A DNA stretch of 64,000 nucleotides from Desulfonatronospira thiodismutans ASO3-1 (lineage in GTDB: Bacteria > Desulfobacterota > Desulfovibrionia > Desulfovibrionales > Desulfonatronovibrionaceae), in NCBI RefSeq assembly GCF_000174435.1, contig NZ_ACJN02000001.1:919658-983657 (forward strand), in the 5' to 3' direction. The notes under the pieces were generated by a model that worked only from the letters and a program-made list of their open reading frames with translations, was not told where the DNA came from and made no database searches. The position numbers and the translations under genes are program-made. This document shows positions 26,957 through 35,443 of the stretch, piece by piece (positions within the stretch are counted from its first letter, which is position 1; every line of letters starts with the position of its first letter).

Positions 26957-27874
26957 TCAAGGGCCGTCATGCATCACGGACCGGGCAAACCTGCTGTAAA
27001 AGTCCTTTTCCTCCGGCACCGCCCCCTTGATGGAGCATACTTCCGCAGCAATGCGCACCGCTCTTTGCAGGATACTTTCCCATGACCAGCCCCTGCAAAG
27101 GCCCATCAGAAATATGGCGCTGAATGAATCTCCGGCTCCAACTGCATCCTCGAAAGAACTTACTTTCGGTGCGGCAGCAAAAAGATGCTCCCGGTCTCCG
27201 GGAAAAAGCATGGCCCCATCACCACCCATGGTCAGTACCAGGCATTTTAGCCCGCAGACCTTCTGCACCATCCTGGCCCTGGCCTGGAGACCCTCTTCCC
27301 TGATTTCCAGGATTGAGGCCACCTCTTCAAGCTCATCCAGATTGACCTTCAAGTAGCTACACCAGGACAGGATATCCCTGACCAGCTCCCTGCTCCACCA
27401 GGGATCACGCAGGTTGATATCGCAGAACACTTCCTGGTCTTTTTTTTGAGCCAGGGCATAAAGAGTGCTGGCTGAAATGCTGCTGCGGGCCGCCAGAGTT
27501 CCGTGGTAGAAAAGCGTTCTTCCCTCAAAAGAACTCTGCTCCTGGTCTTGTTCAATATAATCGAAAGCAACCTCTTCTTTAATCTCATAATAAGGCTCGT
27601 CACCTTTAAACCTGACCAACACCATACCGGTGGGCCTGTCCTGGTCCACCTGCAGGCCCTGCCGGTTCATCCCCCACAGCTGCATCTGCTCCCGGACCTC
27701 CTCTCCTGGAGCATCCCTGCCCACTCTGCTCACAAAAAAAGGATCCAGCCCCAGACCCTGCAGGTGACGGGCTGCATTAAAGGGGGCACCCCCGATTACC
27801 CTGGACTGGTCCGGGAAGATATCAAAAAGGACCTCCCCGAAAACCAGGACCCTGTCAAAAGCATTTTCATGCAT
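26957..27874 (-). CDS. PfkB-family sugar kinase, likely fructokinase
   Basis: 305-residue ribokinase-fold kinase. GGAPFNAARHLQGLG near residue 28 is the fructokinase-like N-terminal signature, and DAVGAGDSFSAIFLMGL (about 242-258) holds the catalytic Asp and anion hole. It phosphorylates fructose to fructose-6-phosphate, which would recapture fructose released by sucrose synthase and supply sucrose-phosphate synthase. It sits 109 bp upstream of that gene on the same strand. Methylotrophic halophiles have a comparable fruK-sps cluster. Confidence 0.88.
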   Translation of the reverse strand: MHENAFDRVLVFGEVLFDIFPDQSRVIGGAPFNAARHLQGLGLDPFFVSRVGRDAPGEEVREQMQLWGMNRQGLQVDQDRPTGMVLVRFKGDEPYYEIKEEVAFDYIEQDQEQSSFEGRTLFYHGTLAARSSISASTLYALAQKKDQEVFCDINLRDPWWSRELVRDILSWCSYLKVNLDELEEVASILEIREEGLQARARMVQKVCGLKCLVLTMGGDGAMLFPGDREHLFAAAPKVSSFEDAVGAGDSFSAIFLMGLCRGWSWESILQRAVRIAAEVCSIKGAVPEEKDFYSRFARSVMHDGP

Positions 27875-27962
27875 ATCCCTTCAACTCCATTAATATCAGT
27901 GACTTCAGCTCACCCCCGGATCCATAATCTCTGGACCTAGCTCATCGGCTCCCTCCGAGCAC

Positions 27963-28106
27963 TCAGATATCCCGGACACCTCGGACATATCAGACCCGTC
28001 GGACCTGTCGGACCAGTCGGACCTGTCGGACCTGTCAGACCCGTCGGACCTGTCAGATCAGTCAAACCAGTCGGACCAGTCAGACCAGTCAGACCAGTCA
28101 GACCAC
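27963..28106. repeat. 9-bp tandem array, 16 units
   Basis: Sixteen contiguous 9-bp units, consensus TCGGACC(T/A)G or TCAGACCAG, exactly 144 bp. Units toward 27963 are eroded and those toward 28106 more uniform. The array begins three bases beyond the stop codon of the 28109 gene. Translated it would give a Gly-Leu-Thr/Gly-Pro-Thr collagen-like peptide, but only in a frame not connected to any convincing gene. It separates that gene from fructokinase. Confidence 0.85.
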
Positions 28107-28108
28107 CA

Positions 28109-28633
28109 TCAATCCTGATAAATCCACTCCCTGATCCTCTGGCACTCCTGATTCCATTCTGAAGACATCCTCTTGCCGAGAAACATGGAGTACACCTCAT
28201 CGGTATAGTATATGGCCCTCTCCAGCAGGTACATTTTCTCCAGGAAAGCACCGTCGGGGTCCTCTCCTTCCTGGAGCTGGGTATCCACTTTCGGCGGCTT
28301 TAGCCCGTTGAAGGAAAACATCCCTGCATCCAGCTGCATGCTCCAGGAGTTGCTGTCTTCTTCCAGGGTCACCCTGGCCTGGACCACCTTCTTGCCGGTG
28401 CCAAGACCCAGCTTGGCCTCCTGCAGCCTGGACATCATGCCAGTACAGACCGCCTTTTCCAGGCTCTCACCTTCTCCGCCCTCCACCACGATCTTCTGCC
28501 CCATCCACAGGGCGAAATCCTCACCCTCTCTGGTCTTGAACACGTGATTCTGCTCTTCGCTTTTAAACCAGAGCCAGGTCAAAAAATCCTTTCCCAGTAC
28601 AGCGTCCTTTTCCTGTGCCAGTTGTAAATCCAT
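28109..28633 (-). CDS. Hypothetical protein, possibly RdgC-related
   Basis: 174-residue soluble protein. [40 protein letters not shown] and LKPPKVD recall the C-terminal part of RdgC-type recombination-associated proteins found in Deltaproteobacteria. This is from memory and low confidence; canonical RdgC is longer. I chose the ATG at 28633 because GGAAG precedes it; a start at 28660 would overlap tilS. It is the distal gene of the tilS pair: tilS ends two bases before it starts. Its stop directly abuts the 9-bp tandem array. Confidence 0.5.
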   Translation of the reverse strand: MDLQLAQEKDAVLGKDFLTWLWFKSEEQNHVFKTREGEDFALWMGQKIVVEGGEGESLEKAVCTGMMSRLQEAKLGLGTGKKVVQARVTLEEDSNSWSMQLDAGMFSFNGLKPPKVDTQLQEGEDPDGAFLEKMYLLERAIYYTDEVYSMFLGKRMSSEWNQECQRIREWIYQD

Positions 28634-28634
28634 C

Positions 28635-29669
28635 TTAACTTCCTTTTTTTTCAGTCCCATGGGATATATGTCTGAACTCTATCCCTTCCCTGCTGATTAA
28701 AGCCTCCTTGTCCCCGGGAAACTGCACCCTGGCCCCGGTCTTCCGGCTCTGCCACAGCTCATCCAGCTTGAATATATTCTCCACCAGGGCCTGTCCCGGC
28801 CCCAGAGAGTCCAGTGTTTTTTTGTACAAGCGCATCCTGGCAGCCTGGTGCATACCGGAAAGCAAATCCCCGGGCACTAAATCTTCTTCTTGAACATCCT
28901 GCCGGGCTTCTTCAAGGATATGATCCCAGTAATCTGCATCCACCCGGCCCAGCCTCCAGATATTGGCAATGGATTTCAGAAAACCGGGATTTATTGCTTC
29001 AAACTCCGGAACCAGAGACATCCTTACCCTGTTGCGCAGGAAGGTTTTGTCTTTGTTGGTGGCATCAAGCACATAACCCTGGCCCGCAGTCTCCAGAAAA
29101 TCCATGATGCACTTCCTGGGAATCATTAAAAGGGGCCTTAAAATCCTTCTTTCCGGCACATAAGCCCGCATCCCTGACAGCCCCGGCCAACCTGTACCTC
29201 TTTGCAGACGCATGAGAATGTCCTCGGCCAGATCATTTAAGTGGTGCCCCGTAAGGACATAATCAGCTCCGGTCTTCCTGGCCACACCATGCAGGTACCT
29301 GTAGCGCAGTCTGCGGGCGGTCTCTTCAATGCCCCCCCTTCCCCTGCCCGCCAGCCTGGATACATTGCTTCGGCCCAGGTGCAATTTCATGCTCAGTTGA
29401 GAACAGGTATCCTGCACCAGGGCCAGATCTTCCCCGGCTTCCCTGCGCAGACCATGGTCCAGATAAGCTGCCTCCAGCTTCATGTTCAGGCTGGGAGCCA
29501 GATAATGCATAGCCAGGACAAGGGCTGCCGAATCCGGCCCTCCGGAGAAACCGGCCAGGACTTTTTTGCCTTTAAGACTCACACCGGCTTGCCTGTGCAC
29601 GAAAGAGGAGATGTTCAGACAGAAATGCGCCCACTTTGTGGGCAGGTCCTGAATTTTTGAGTAGCGCAT
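28635..29669 (-). CDS. tilS: tRNA(Ile)-lysidine synthase
   Basis: Essential enzyme that ligates lysine to C34 of the CAU-anticodon tRNA-Ile using ATP, converting its reading from AUG to AUA. The PP-loop is FSGGPDSAALV; the adenylation domain continues LDHGLRREAGED, LTGHHLNDLAEDILMRLQRGTG and IRPLLMIPR-type sequence (ILRPLLMIPRKCIMDFL). The C-terminal lid is shorter than in E. coli. An ATG at 29747 gives 26 extra residues, but those codons span a perfect CRP-type palindrome (29699-29720). I prefer 29669 (MRYSKIQDLP); neither start has a good ribosome site. Confidence 0.92.
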   Translation of the reverse strand: MRYSKIQDLPTKWAHFCLNISSFVHRQAGVSLKGKKVLAGFSGGPDSAALVLAMHYLAPSLNMKLEAAYLDHGLRREAGEDLALVQDTCSQLSMKLHLGRSNVSRLAGRGRGGIEETARRLRYRYLHGVARKTGADYVLTGHHLNDLAEDILMRLQRGTGWPGLSGMRAYVPERRILRPLLMIPRKCIMDFLETAGQGYVLDATNKDKTFLRNRVRMSLVPEFEAINPGFLKSIANIWRLGRVDADYWDHILEEARQDVQEEDLVPGDLLSGMHQAARMRLYKKTLDSLGPGQALVENIFKLDELWQSRKTGARVQFPGDKEALISREGIEFRHISHGTEKKGS

Positions 29670-29698
29670 GCAGGATTTTAAAATATTTTTCAGTTTAC

Positions 29699-29720
29699 GT
29701 TTGTGACTATTGTCACAAAC
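29699..29720 (-). promoter_or_regulatory. Perfect CRP/FNR-family palindrome upstream of tilS
   Basis: GTTTGTGAC-TATT-GTCACAAAC, a perfect 9-bp inverted repeat that contains TGTGA-N6-TCACA, the CRP-type operator. HcpR regulators of sulfate reducers recognise a similar TTGTGA-N6-TCACAA site. It lies 30 bp before the preferred tilS start, where it could act as an operator. Which regulator binds is unknown. Confidence 0.5.
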
Positions 29721-29938
29721 CTCTTTCAATGATATGGGTCCAGGCATTCAGACGAAAAAAGATGCTGGAACCTTCCGGCTTGCACCCGGAAAAATAATGG
29801 GACTCTACCAGAGTGTATCAGCACTATGGAAAACTTCAAAAGCTTTTGCAGCACATTTCAGTAAATATTTTCGTTGTCAGTGATGGCGTAACATACCTTT
29901 TTTTAAAAAGAAAAAAAACCCTTAAAGCCCAAAAAAAA

Positions 29939-30041
29939 GTAACCATTCAGGGGGTTCTCGGTATTGATTGCTGGTACTCACGCCTCTGGCGTGACTTGGG
30001 GACTGTTCCCGGGCCGGTTCCGGCGCCACCTGAATGGTTGC
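29939..30041. repeat. Inverted-repeat element family 1, short copy
   Basis: 103 bp starting GTAACCATTCAGGGGG and ending CCACCTGAATGGTTGC; internal TTGGGGACTGTTCCC. It is an internally deleted relative of the copies at 34007 and 42201. It lies in the 650-bp gap between the divergent tilS and SNF2 genes. The remainder of that gap is AT-rich, with a TATAAT-like hexamer at 30270-30275 before the helicase but no matching -35. Confidence 0.7.
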
Positions 30042-30321
30042 AAAAAATATCTATTCAAAGTTTTGATAAACGCCCCGACAATCGTTTCCCTGACGTCGGG
30101 ATCTGCAGCCCAGATTCCGTCAACCGAAAACCTGACATGATTGATATAAAACAAAAAACCATGCCGGACAAACAGTAGTGATAACCATTTTTCAGAAATG
30201 TAAAAAAATTCTTTTTTTGCTTGAAAAAAGGTTGGACTTTGTTTAAATGATGTAAGTTTGTCTTTGCTTTATAATTTCAGAAAGGCAAACACCCAAGAAA
30301 TTTGAGGAGAAACTAAAGCCC

Positions 30322-33300
30322 ATGCTCAGTCCCGAAGAACAAAAAGCACAGGATATCATTCAAAAATTTATTCACGACAACATACCTGAATATATTCTGG
30401 AAAACGCCCAGGAACTCTACTCCGAAAACGGCATCCACAAGATTAATGTCAATCAGAGGGATCAGTACCTTGATCTGGAAGGCAGGATCCAGGGAGAGGA
30501 TTTTCAGGTATACAACTCCGAAATCGGTCTCAACCTGGACAGTGAAACCATAAACTTTCACTGCAACTGCCCGGAGTCTTTTACCGGAATCTGCAAACAT
30601 ATTGGTGCCACCGCCCTGAAGTTTCTTGCCGGACTAAGAGAAGAAACAGGTGAAGACACACCTGTCACCAGGACTGAATGGCGGCACACCTTTCGCATAT
30701 ACTTTGCCACCGAGCTGGAGCCCGAGCCGGGTCAACATTACCTGGTTTACAGGTTTTTTCCGGAACCCGGACGACTGCAGGTGGAATTCTACCGGGCCAG
30801 GCAGAACAAAAACGGGCTTTCATCGGTACTCAATCCCGTTACCCTGGAGCAGATCATCCGCAACCCCAACTGGTGCGAAATATCCCCCCAGCTTCCGGAT
30901 GTAGTAACCCAGATAGGCTATTCCCTGGACTATTTCGGACACCGGGTGGAAATACCTCCCGGCCTTTTGACCTGGTTTTTCTGGAGCATCAGAAACGAGT
31001 ATTATCTGTTCTGGGAAGACACAGAGCAGCCGGTACGCGTGGAAACCACATCCATGCGCCTGCAGCTTAGCCCCAGGCTTACAGATGAAGGCCTGGGGTT
31101 TGATATCATGCTTGGACGCGAAGGCAAGCTGCCTTTTTCCATCTCAGGAGAAAAAGCATTCTTTTACGGCCAGCTGCCCTTGTGGGTCTGCTGGAAAAAC
31201 AGCTTCTATCCAGTGCAGACGGGTCTCAACCCCGCCCTGGTGCAGGAACTGGTCTCAGAACAGCCTGTTATTCCCCATAGTGAAATTTCTGAATTTCTGG
31301 ACAGAGTCTGGACCAGGATTCACACTTCCGACCTATACGGCCATGAAGAGTTTCTGGAGCGCATGTCCCCCATTTTTGTACCAGCCGTGTTCAATCCCAA
31401 GCTCTACCTGGACGAGGAGGGCAGCCTGCTTACGCTTCAGATCCAGAATGTATATGAAACAGAGCACGGAGAAATCACCCTTCCCGGTCCCAACCAGGAC
31501 CTGCAGACCGGGAGTTATCAGTTCGAGGGCAAGTCATTTCTGGTGCGCAGAGAACAGGCCAAAGAAGAAGAACTTCTGTCCAACCTGCAGAACATCGGTT
31601 TCCAATCCAGAAACAACAACATGTGGTTTCTGGAGCCTGAAGAGGCCATAACCTTCCTGCTGGATTCCTATCCCAGACTTGTGGAACAGTACCGGGTATA
31701 CGGGGAAAAGAACCTTACCCGGTACCGGGTGAGGCTGAGCCCCCCCAATGTTGTGGCCAAAGTGGACACCTCCAAAGACGACAAGTGGTTCAACCTGGAC
31801 ATCAAAGTCGAATACGACGATATACGGGTACCCATAGAGAAGATATGGAAGGCCTGGATCCAGGGCAAGCGCTATATCCAGCTCAAGGATGGCTCCTACA
31901 CCAGTCTGCCCGAATCCTGGATTAAAAAGCTGGAACACAAGCTGCAGACCATGGGGCTTGACCCGCAGAAAGCCCCCAAAAAGAAATTTCAGAATCACGA
32001 AGTGCCTGTACTGGAAAACATTCTGGATGACATTGACAATGTTCAGGCCGACTCCTTCTGGAACGAACTGCGGGAAAAAATCCATTCCTTCAAAGAAGTC
32101 AGGCAGATTGATCCCCCTCAGGGTCTTAACGCAGAACTGCGCCCTTATCAGCAGCAGGGACTGAGCTACCTGAATTTTCTTTATGAATACCGTTTCGGGG
32201 GAATACTGGCCGATGAAATGGGCCTGGGCAAAACCATCCAGACCCTGGCCTTTTTACAGAAACTAAAGGAGCAAGGCAAAAAAGGCCCCTCCATGATAGT
32301 GGTCCCCACTTCGGTTCTGACCAACTGGGAACGTGAGGCGCAGAAATTCGTACCCTCCATGCAGCGTCTGCTCATTTATGGATCCAGAAGATCGGGCATG
32401 TTCAAAAAAATTAAACAATCCGATCTGATCATTACTACTTACGCCCTGCTGCGCCGTGACCTGGAAGAACTCCAGGAACATGAATACAATGCCATTATCC
32501 TGGACGAAGCCCAGAACATCAAAAACCCCAATACAATAACCGCACGCTCTGTGCGCAAGCTCCAGGCGGATTTCAAGCTTTGCCTGTCCGGGACACCCAT
32601 AGAAAACAACCTGCTGGAACTCTGGTCACTTTTCGAATTTCTCATGCCCGGTTTCCTTGGATCGCAGCACGCCTTTCAGAAAGGCTTTGTAAAGCCCATA
32701 AAGGACGGGGACGAAGAAAGCCTTGCTTACCTGCGCAACCGGGTAAAACCCTTTATAATGCGCCGGACCAAGATCGAGGTGGCCCAGGAACTGCCGCCCA
32801 AGGTGGAAAACGTATACTACAGCGCCCTGATGGATGATCAGCTTGACCTCTACTCCGCCCTGGCCAAAAAGCTCAAGGAGCAGGTCCTGCAAAGGGTGGA
32901 CGAAAAGGGAATATCCGCCAGCCAGATGTCCATACTGGACGCCTTGCTCAAGCTGCGCCAGATATGCTGCCACCCCAGGCTTCTGCGGCTGAATATGCCC
33001 GGGCTGAACAACAACATTCCTTCAGGGAAGTTTGAAGCCTTCAAAGACCTTACCACCAACATAATCGAGGACGGACACAAGGTCCTGGTATTCTCCCAGT
33101 TTGTCCAGATGCTGCATATCATCCGTTCCTGGCTGAATATGAACGAGATCCCCCATGCCTACCTGGACGGTTCCAGTAAGGACCGCCTGGAGCAGGTGGA
33201 TCTGTTCAACAACAACCCGGACATCCCTGTTTTCCTCATATCCCTCAAGGCGGGGGGTACAGGGCTGAACCTGACAGCTGCCGACTATGTCATCCACTAT

Positions 33301-33528
33301 GATCCCTGGTGGAACCCGGCGGTGGAAAACCAGGCCACAGACAGGACGCACCGTATAGGCCAGACCAAGCAGGTGTTCTCCTACAAGATGATCTGTGAAA
33401 ACACCGTTGAAGAAAAGATCCTCAAGCTCCAGGAACAGAAAAAGGGAGTTGCCGAAGCCGTCATTCCCGGTCAGAACGCCTGGAAATCCCTGACCCGGGA
33501 CGACCTGGAAATGCTTTTTGAAGTATAA
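30322..33528 (+). CDS. SNF2-family helicase with SWIM zinc finger
   Basis: 1068-residue DNA translocase of the bacterial SNF2/RapA-like group. N-terminal SWIM finger CNCPESFTGICKH (about 80-92); a long middle region (about 100-590, an SNF2-associated domain); then the helicase core with Walker A ADEMGLGKT (about 632-640), DEAQ (726-729), SGTPIENN, and C-terminal motifs DGSSKDR, KAGGTGLNLTAADYVIHYDPWWNPAVENQA and DRTHRIGQT. These are motifs I to VI in order, so it looks active. It probably remodels protein-DNA or stalled transcription complexes. Its stop overlaps trmL as TAATG. The ATG at 30322 follows GAGGAG. Confidence 0.92.
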   Translation: MLSPEEQKAQDIIQKFIHDNIPEYILENAQELYSENGIHKINVNQRDQYLDLEGRIQGEDFQVYNSEIGLNLDSETINFHCNCPESFTGICKHIGATALKFLAGLREETGEDTPVTRTEWRHTFRIYFATELEPEPGQHYLVYRFFPEPGRLQVEFYRARQNKNGLSSVLNPVTLEQIIRNPNWCEISPQLPDVVTQIGYSLDYFGHRVEIPPGLLTWFFWSIRNEYYLFWEDTEQPVRVETTSMRLQLSPRLTDEGLGFDIMLGREGKLPFSISGEKAFFYGQLPLWVCWKNSFYPVQTGLNPALVQELVSEQPVIPHSEISEFLDRVWTRIHTSDLYGHEEFLERMSPIFVPAVFNPKLYLDEEGSLLTLQIQNVYETEHGEITLPGPNQDLQTGSYQFEGKSFLVRREQAKEEELLSNLQNIGFQSRNNNMWFLEPEEAITFLLDSYPRLVEQYRVYGEKNLTRYRVRLSPPNVVAKVDTSKDDKWFNLDIKVEYDDIRVPIEKIWKAWIQGKRYIQLKDGSYTSLPESWIKKLEHKLQTMGLDPQKAPKKKFQNHEVPVLENILDDIDNVQADSFWNELREKIHSFKEVRQIDPPQGLNAELRPYQQQGLSYLNFLYEYRFGGILADEMGLGKTIQTLAFLQKLKEQGKKGPSMIVVPTSVLTNWEREAQKFVPSMQRLLIYGSRRSGMFKKIKQSDLIITTYALLRRDLEELQEHEYNAIILDEAQNIKNPNTITARSVRKLQADFKLCLSGTPIENNLLELWSLFEFLMPGFLGSQHAFQKGFVKPIKDGDEESLAYLRNRVKPFIMRRTKIEVAQELPPKVENVYYSALMDDQLDLYSALAKKLKEQVLQRVDEKGISASQMSILDALLKLRQICCHPRLLRLNMPGLNNNIPSGKFEAFKDLTTNIIEDGHKVLVFSQFVQMLHIIRSWLNMNEIPHAYLDGSSKDRLEQVDLFNNNPDIPVFLISLKAGGTGLNLTAADYVIHYDPWWNPAVENQATDRTHRIGQTKQVFSYKMICENTVEEKILKLQEQKKGVAEAVIPGQNAWKSLTRDDLEMLFEV

Positions 33529-33989
33529 TGCACATCGTACTCTATCAGCCCCGGATACCGCCAAACACCGGGGCTATAGCCAGGTTATGCGCCGCCACCC
33601 GGACTCCGCTTCACCTGGTGGGGCCACTGGGATTCAGCCTGGATGACAAGTATCTCAAAAGGGCCGGGCTTGATTACTGGGAACACGTTGAGCTGACCTT
33701 GTGGAAAAACTGGGAAGAATACCGGCAGAACTTAGATAAAAGCCACAGGCTGATAATGACCAGTGCCAGGCAGGGTGCAGACTATACCCGGCACTCCTAC
33801 TCCTTCCAGGACCACCTGATTCTGGGTCCCGAGACCTGGGGTCTACCCGAAAAGATAACCTCCCAGGCTGACCACCTCATAAGAATACCCATCTGGGGAG
33901 AAGTAAGAAGCCTTAATCTCTCCAATGCCGCCGGAATAATTCTCTACGAGGGCTACAGGCAACTGGGAATGCCCCCTGCTCATTTCTGA
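33528..33989 (+). CDS. trmL: tRNA (cytidine/uridine-2'-O-)-methyltransferase TrmL
   Basis: SPOUT methyltransferase that 2'-O-methylates the wobble base of tRNA-Leu isoacceptors with SAM. 153 residues, the normal length. The knot motifs are ILGPETWGLPEKI and IPIWGEVRSLNLSNAAGIILYEGYRQ; the N-terminus IVLYQPRIPPNTGAIARLCAAT is characteristic. It is translationally coupled to the SNF2 gene (TAATG overlap), an arrangement without obvious functional logic. Confidence 0.92.
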   Translation: MHIVLYQPRIPPNTGAIARLCAATRTPLHLVGPLGFSLDDKYLKRAGLDYWEHVELTLWKNWEEYRQNLDKSHRLIMTSARQGADYTRHSYSFQDHLILGPETWGLPEKITSQADHLIRIPIWGEVRSLNLSNAAGIILYEGYRQLGMPPAHF

Positions 33990-34006
33990 TGCAGCCTCAA
34001 ATGAAG

Positions 34007-34184
34007 GTAACCATTCAGGGGGTTCCTCGGTGGTGATTACTTGCACAAGGCCCTGGGGACTGTCCCCCGCTAAGTACTAACTGTGCAATCTCACAAAACT
34101 TCGCGCATGTACTTTTTGTGTGTGCTGAAAAAGGTGTCGCGGGGACTGTCCCCGGGCCGTTTGAGGCATCCCCTGAATGGTTAC
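34007..34184. repeat. Inverted-repeat element family 1, copy 3
   Basis: 178 bp starting GTAACCATTCAGGGGGTTCC and ending CCCCTGAATGGTTAC. Inside are CTGGGGACTGTCCCCCGC and GCGGGGACTGTCCCCGGG, placed near the two ends. Very similar to 42201-42366. Located 18 bp after the trmL stop. Confidence 0.8.
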
Positions 34185-34341
34185 AAATGAAGCTGTCCCC
34201 TGGACGTAAAAGGGCCTGCCCTGAATCTTTAACGCCTGGTCAGAATTTGACAGACTTAAAGCAGATCTATTATCAAGTGCTGGTTTTATCATTTTTAAAG
34301 TAGAAAAACAGTGTAGCTATTCACCACCTGCGGACGAAAAG

Positions 34342-34542
34342 CCAGGGGCCGGGGGTTCGGCAAACTGGACGTAAACTGTCTGAACGACATAGGAAGCGTT
34401 AATCAAAACCGTTAAACACCAAGTTTGATTCAAAGCATAATATAATTGAAGCTTTTCTGGTTGAAAAACTTGAAGAGGTTTTGATTTACGCTTCCTTGGA
34501 GCGAGTTTTTACGTCCTGTTTGCCGAATTTCCGGACCACTGG
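34342..34542. repeat. Inverted-repeat element with ~65-bp imperfect arms
   Basis: The left arm (CCAGGGGCCGGGGGTTCGGC...AACTGGACGTAAA...GGAAGCGTTAATCAAAACC) pairs imperfectly with the right arm (GGTTTTGATTTACGCTTCC...TTTTTACGTCCTGTTTGCCG...CCACTGG), separated by an AT-rich centre. A lone right arm is at 21226. No protein frame is evident. It lies in the 817-bp gap between trmL and the second grpE, which is otherwise made of other repeat copies. Confidence 0.65.
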
Positions 34543-34586
34543 AGATCATATTATTAAAGTGAACAGTTACCAAACATTTTTGATTT

Positions 34587-34737
34587 GTATCTGTTTAGCG
34601 CTTTTAAGGAAAGCAGGGGACAGGCACTCCGGGACCCACTTGAGCATCATTTTGTGCTTAAAACATCTCATTTTTTGGGACAAGTGGGTCCCGGAAGAGC
34701 CAGTCCCCATGCCACATGCAAAGCGCTAAACAGATAC
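34587..34737. repeat. Inverted-repeat element family 2, intact copy with target duplication
   Basis: 151 bp with perfect 16-bp terminal inverted repeats (GTATCTGTTTAGCGCT/AGCGCTAAACAGATAC). The flanks TTTGATTT (34579-34586 and 34738-34745) are a perfect 8-bp direct repeat. The interior is nearly palindromic (CGGGACCCACTTG...CAAGTGGGTCCCG). It is inverted relative to the copy at 56979. No coding capacity, so a MITE-like non-autonomous element. It ends 69 bp before the start of the second grpE and may affect its promoter. Confidence 0.9.
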
Positions 34738-34806
34738 TTTGATTTCATCATGCATTCCCTGTGTGCAGCTATCAACCAAACCCCGGCCCAAAGCCAAGGA
34801 AAACTC

Positions 34807-35373
34807 ATGTCAATCTGGTCAAAGCTTGCAGGACTGTTCAAAACCAGCCCTGACCGGCAGGAGGATACAGAAGAACAGGAAGAACAAAACGATCTGCAGG
34901 TCATCCAGGAAATGATCCGCAACCTGCAGAAACGCGAGCGCAGGCAGGCCCAGAATATCGAACGTATGCTCCATGAACTAGGAGCCAGAATGGACAGGCT
35001 GCAGGCCCAGATGAATGCCGGGCTTCCCATGCAGGCCATAACCAGCTTTACGGACAGCCTCTCCATTTATTATCTGCGCAACCATGAATCGGACCAGGCC
35101 TTGAACCAGGTATGGTCCAGGTACACGGCCCTTTTGCAGGAGATGGGCATTGAGCCCATCCTGGATCTGAAAGAAAAATTCGACGATACAAGGCATCATG
35201 CCTGCGACACCCGGCAGCATCCGGATTACCCGGAAAACACCATCCTGGAAGTTGTCCGCCCTGGACTTATGGTGTCAGGCCGGGTAACCCGGCCGGCTGT
35301 GGTGGTTATAAACAAGCCGGGCAACGGTGAACCCGGACATCCGGAACCCAGCCTGCATCGCGAGCAGGTATGA
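34807..35373 (+). CDS. Divergent GrpE-like nucleotide exchange factor
   Basis: 188-residue GrpE relative. A long coiled-coil helix spans about residues 20-72 (EMIRNLQKRERRQAQNIERM...). The C-terminal beta-wing is recognisable: LQEMGIEPILDLKEKFDDTRHHA, then LEVVRPGLMVSGRVTRPAVVVINKPG, which parallels the GrpE pattern G.e.FDp..HeAv ... GY...g.vlRpA.V.V. It would release ADP from the adjacent Hsp70. AAGGA six bases before the ATG at 34807 fixes the start; longer readings begin inside the 151-bp repeat and are not credible. It is much diverged from the canonical GrpE at 43575. Confidence 0.8.
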   Translation: MSIWSKLAGLFKTSPDRQEDTEEQEEQNDLQVIQEMIRNLQKRERRQAQNIERMLHELGARMDRLQAQMNAGLPMQAITSFTDSLSIYYLRNHESDQALNQVWSRYTALLQEMGIEPILDLKEKFDDTRHHACDTRQHPDYPENTILEVVRPGLMVSGRVTRPAVVVINKPGNGEPGHPEPSLHREQV

Positions 35374-35443
35374 TCAGTGATCCTTCCAGGATTCTTCCCG
35401 GCAGGTAAAAGTAAGCACCCATCAAGCTCTTCAGGAGATATTT

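Noticed and set aside
27937-28251. Collagen-like reading frame (GLTGPT repeats)
   Set aside because: It is the 9-bp tandem array read in a frame different from the neighbouring gene, with no start signal.
34585-34806. TTG-started N-terminal extension of the grpE-like gene (74 extra residues)
   Set aside because: It is encoded by the 151-bp mobile repeat and its flank; a good ribosome site marks the ATG at 34807.
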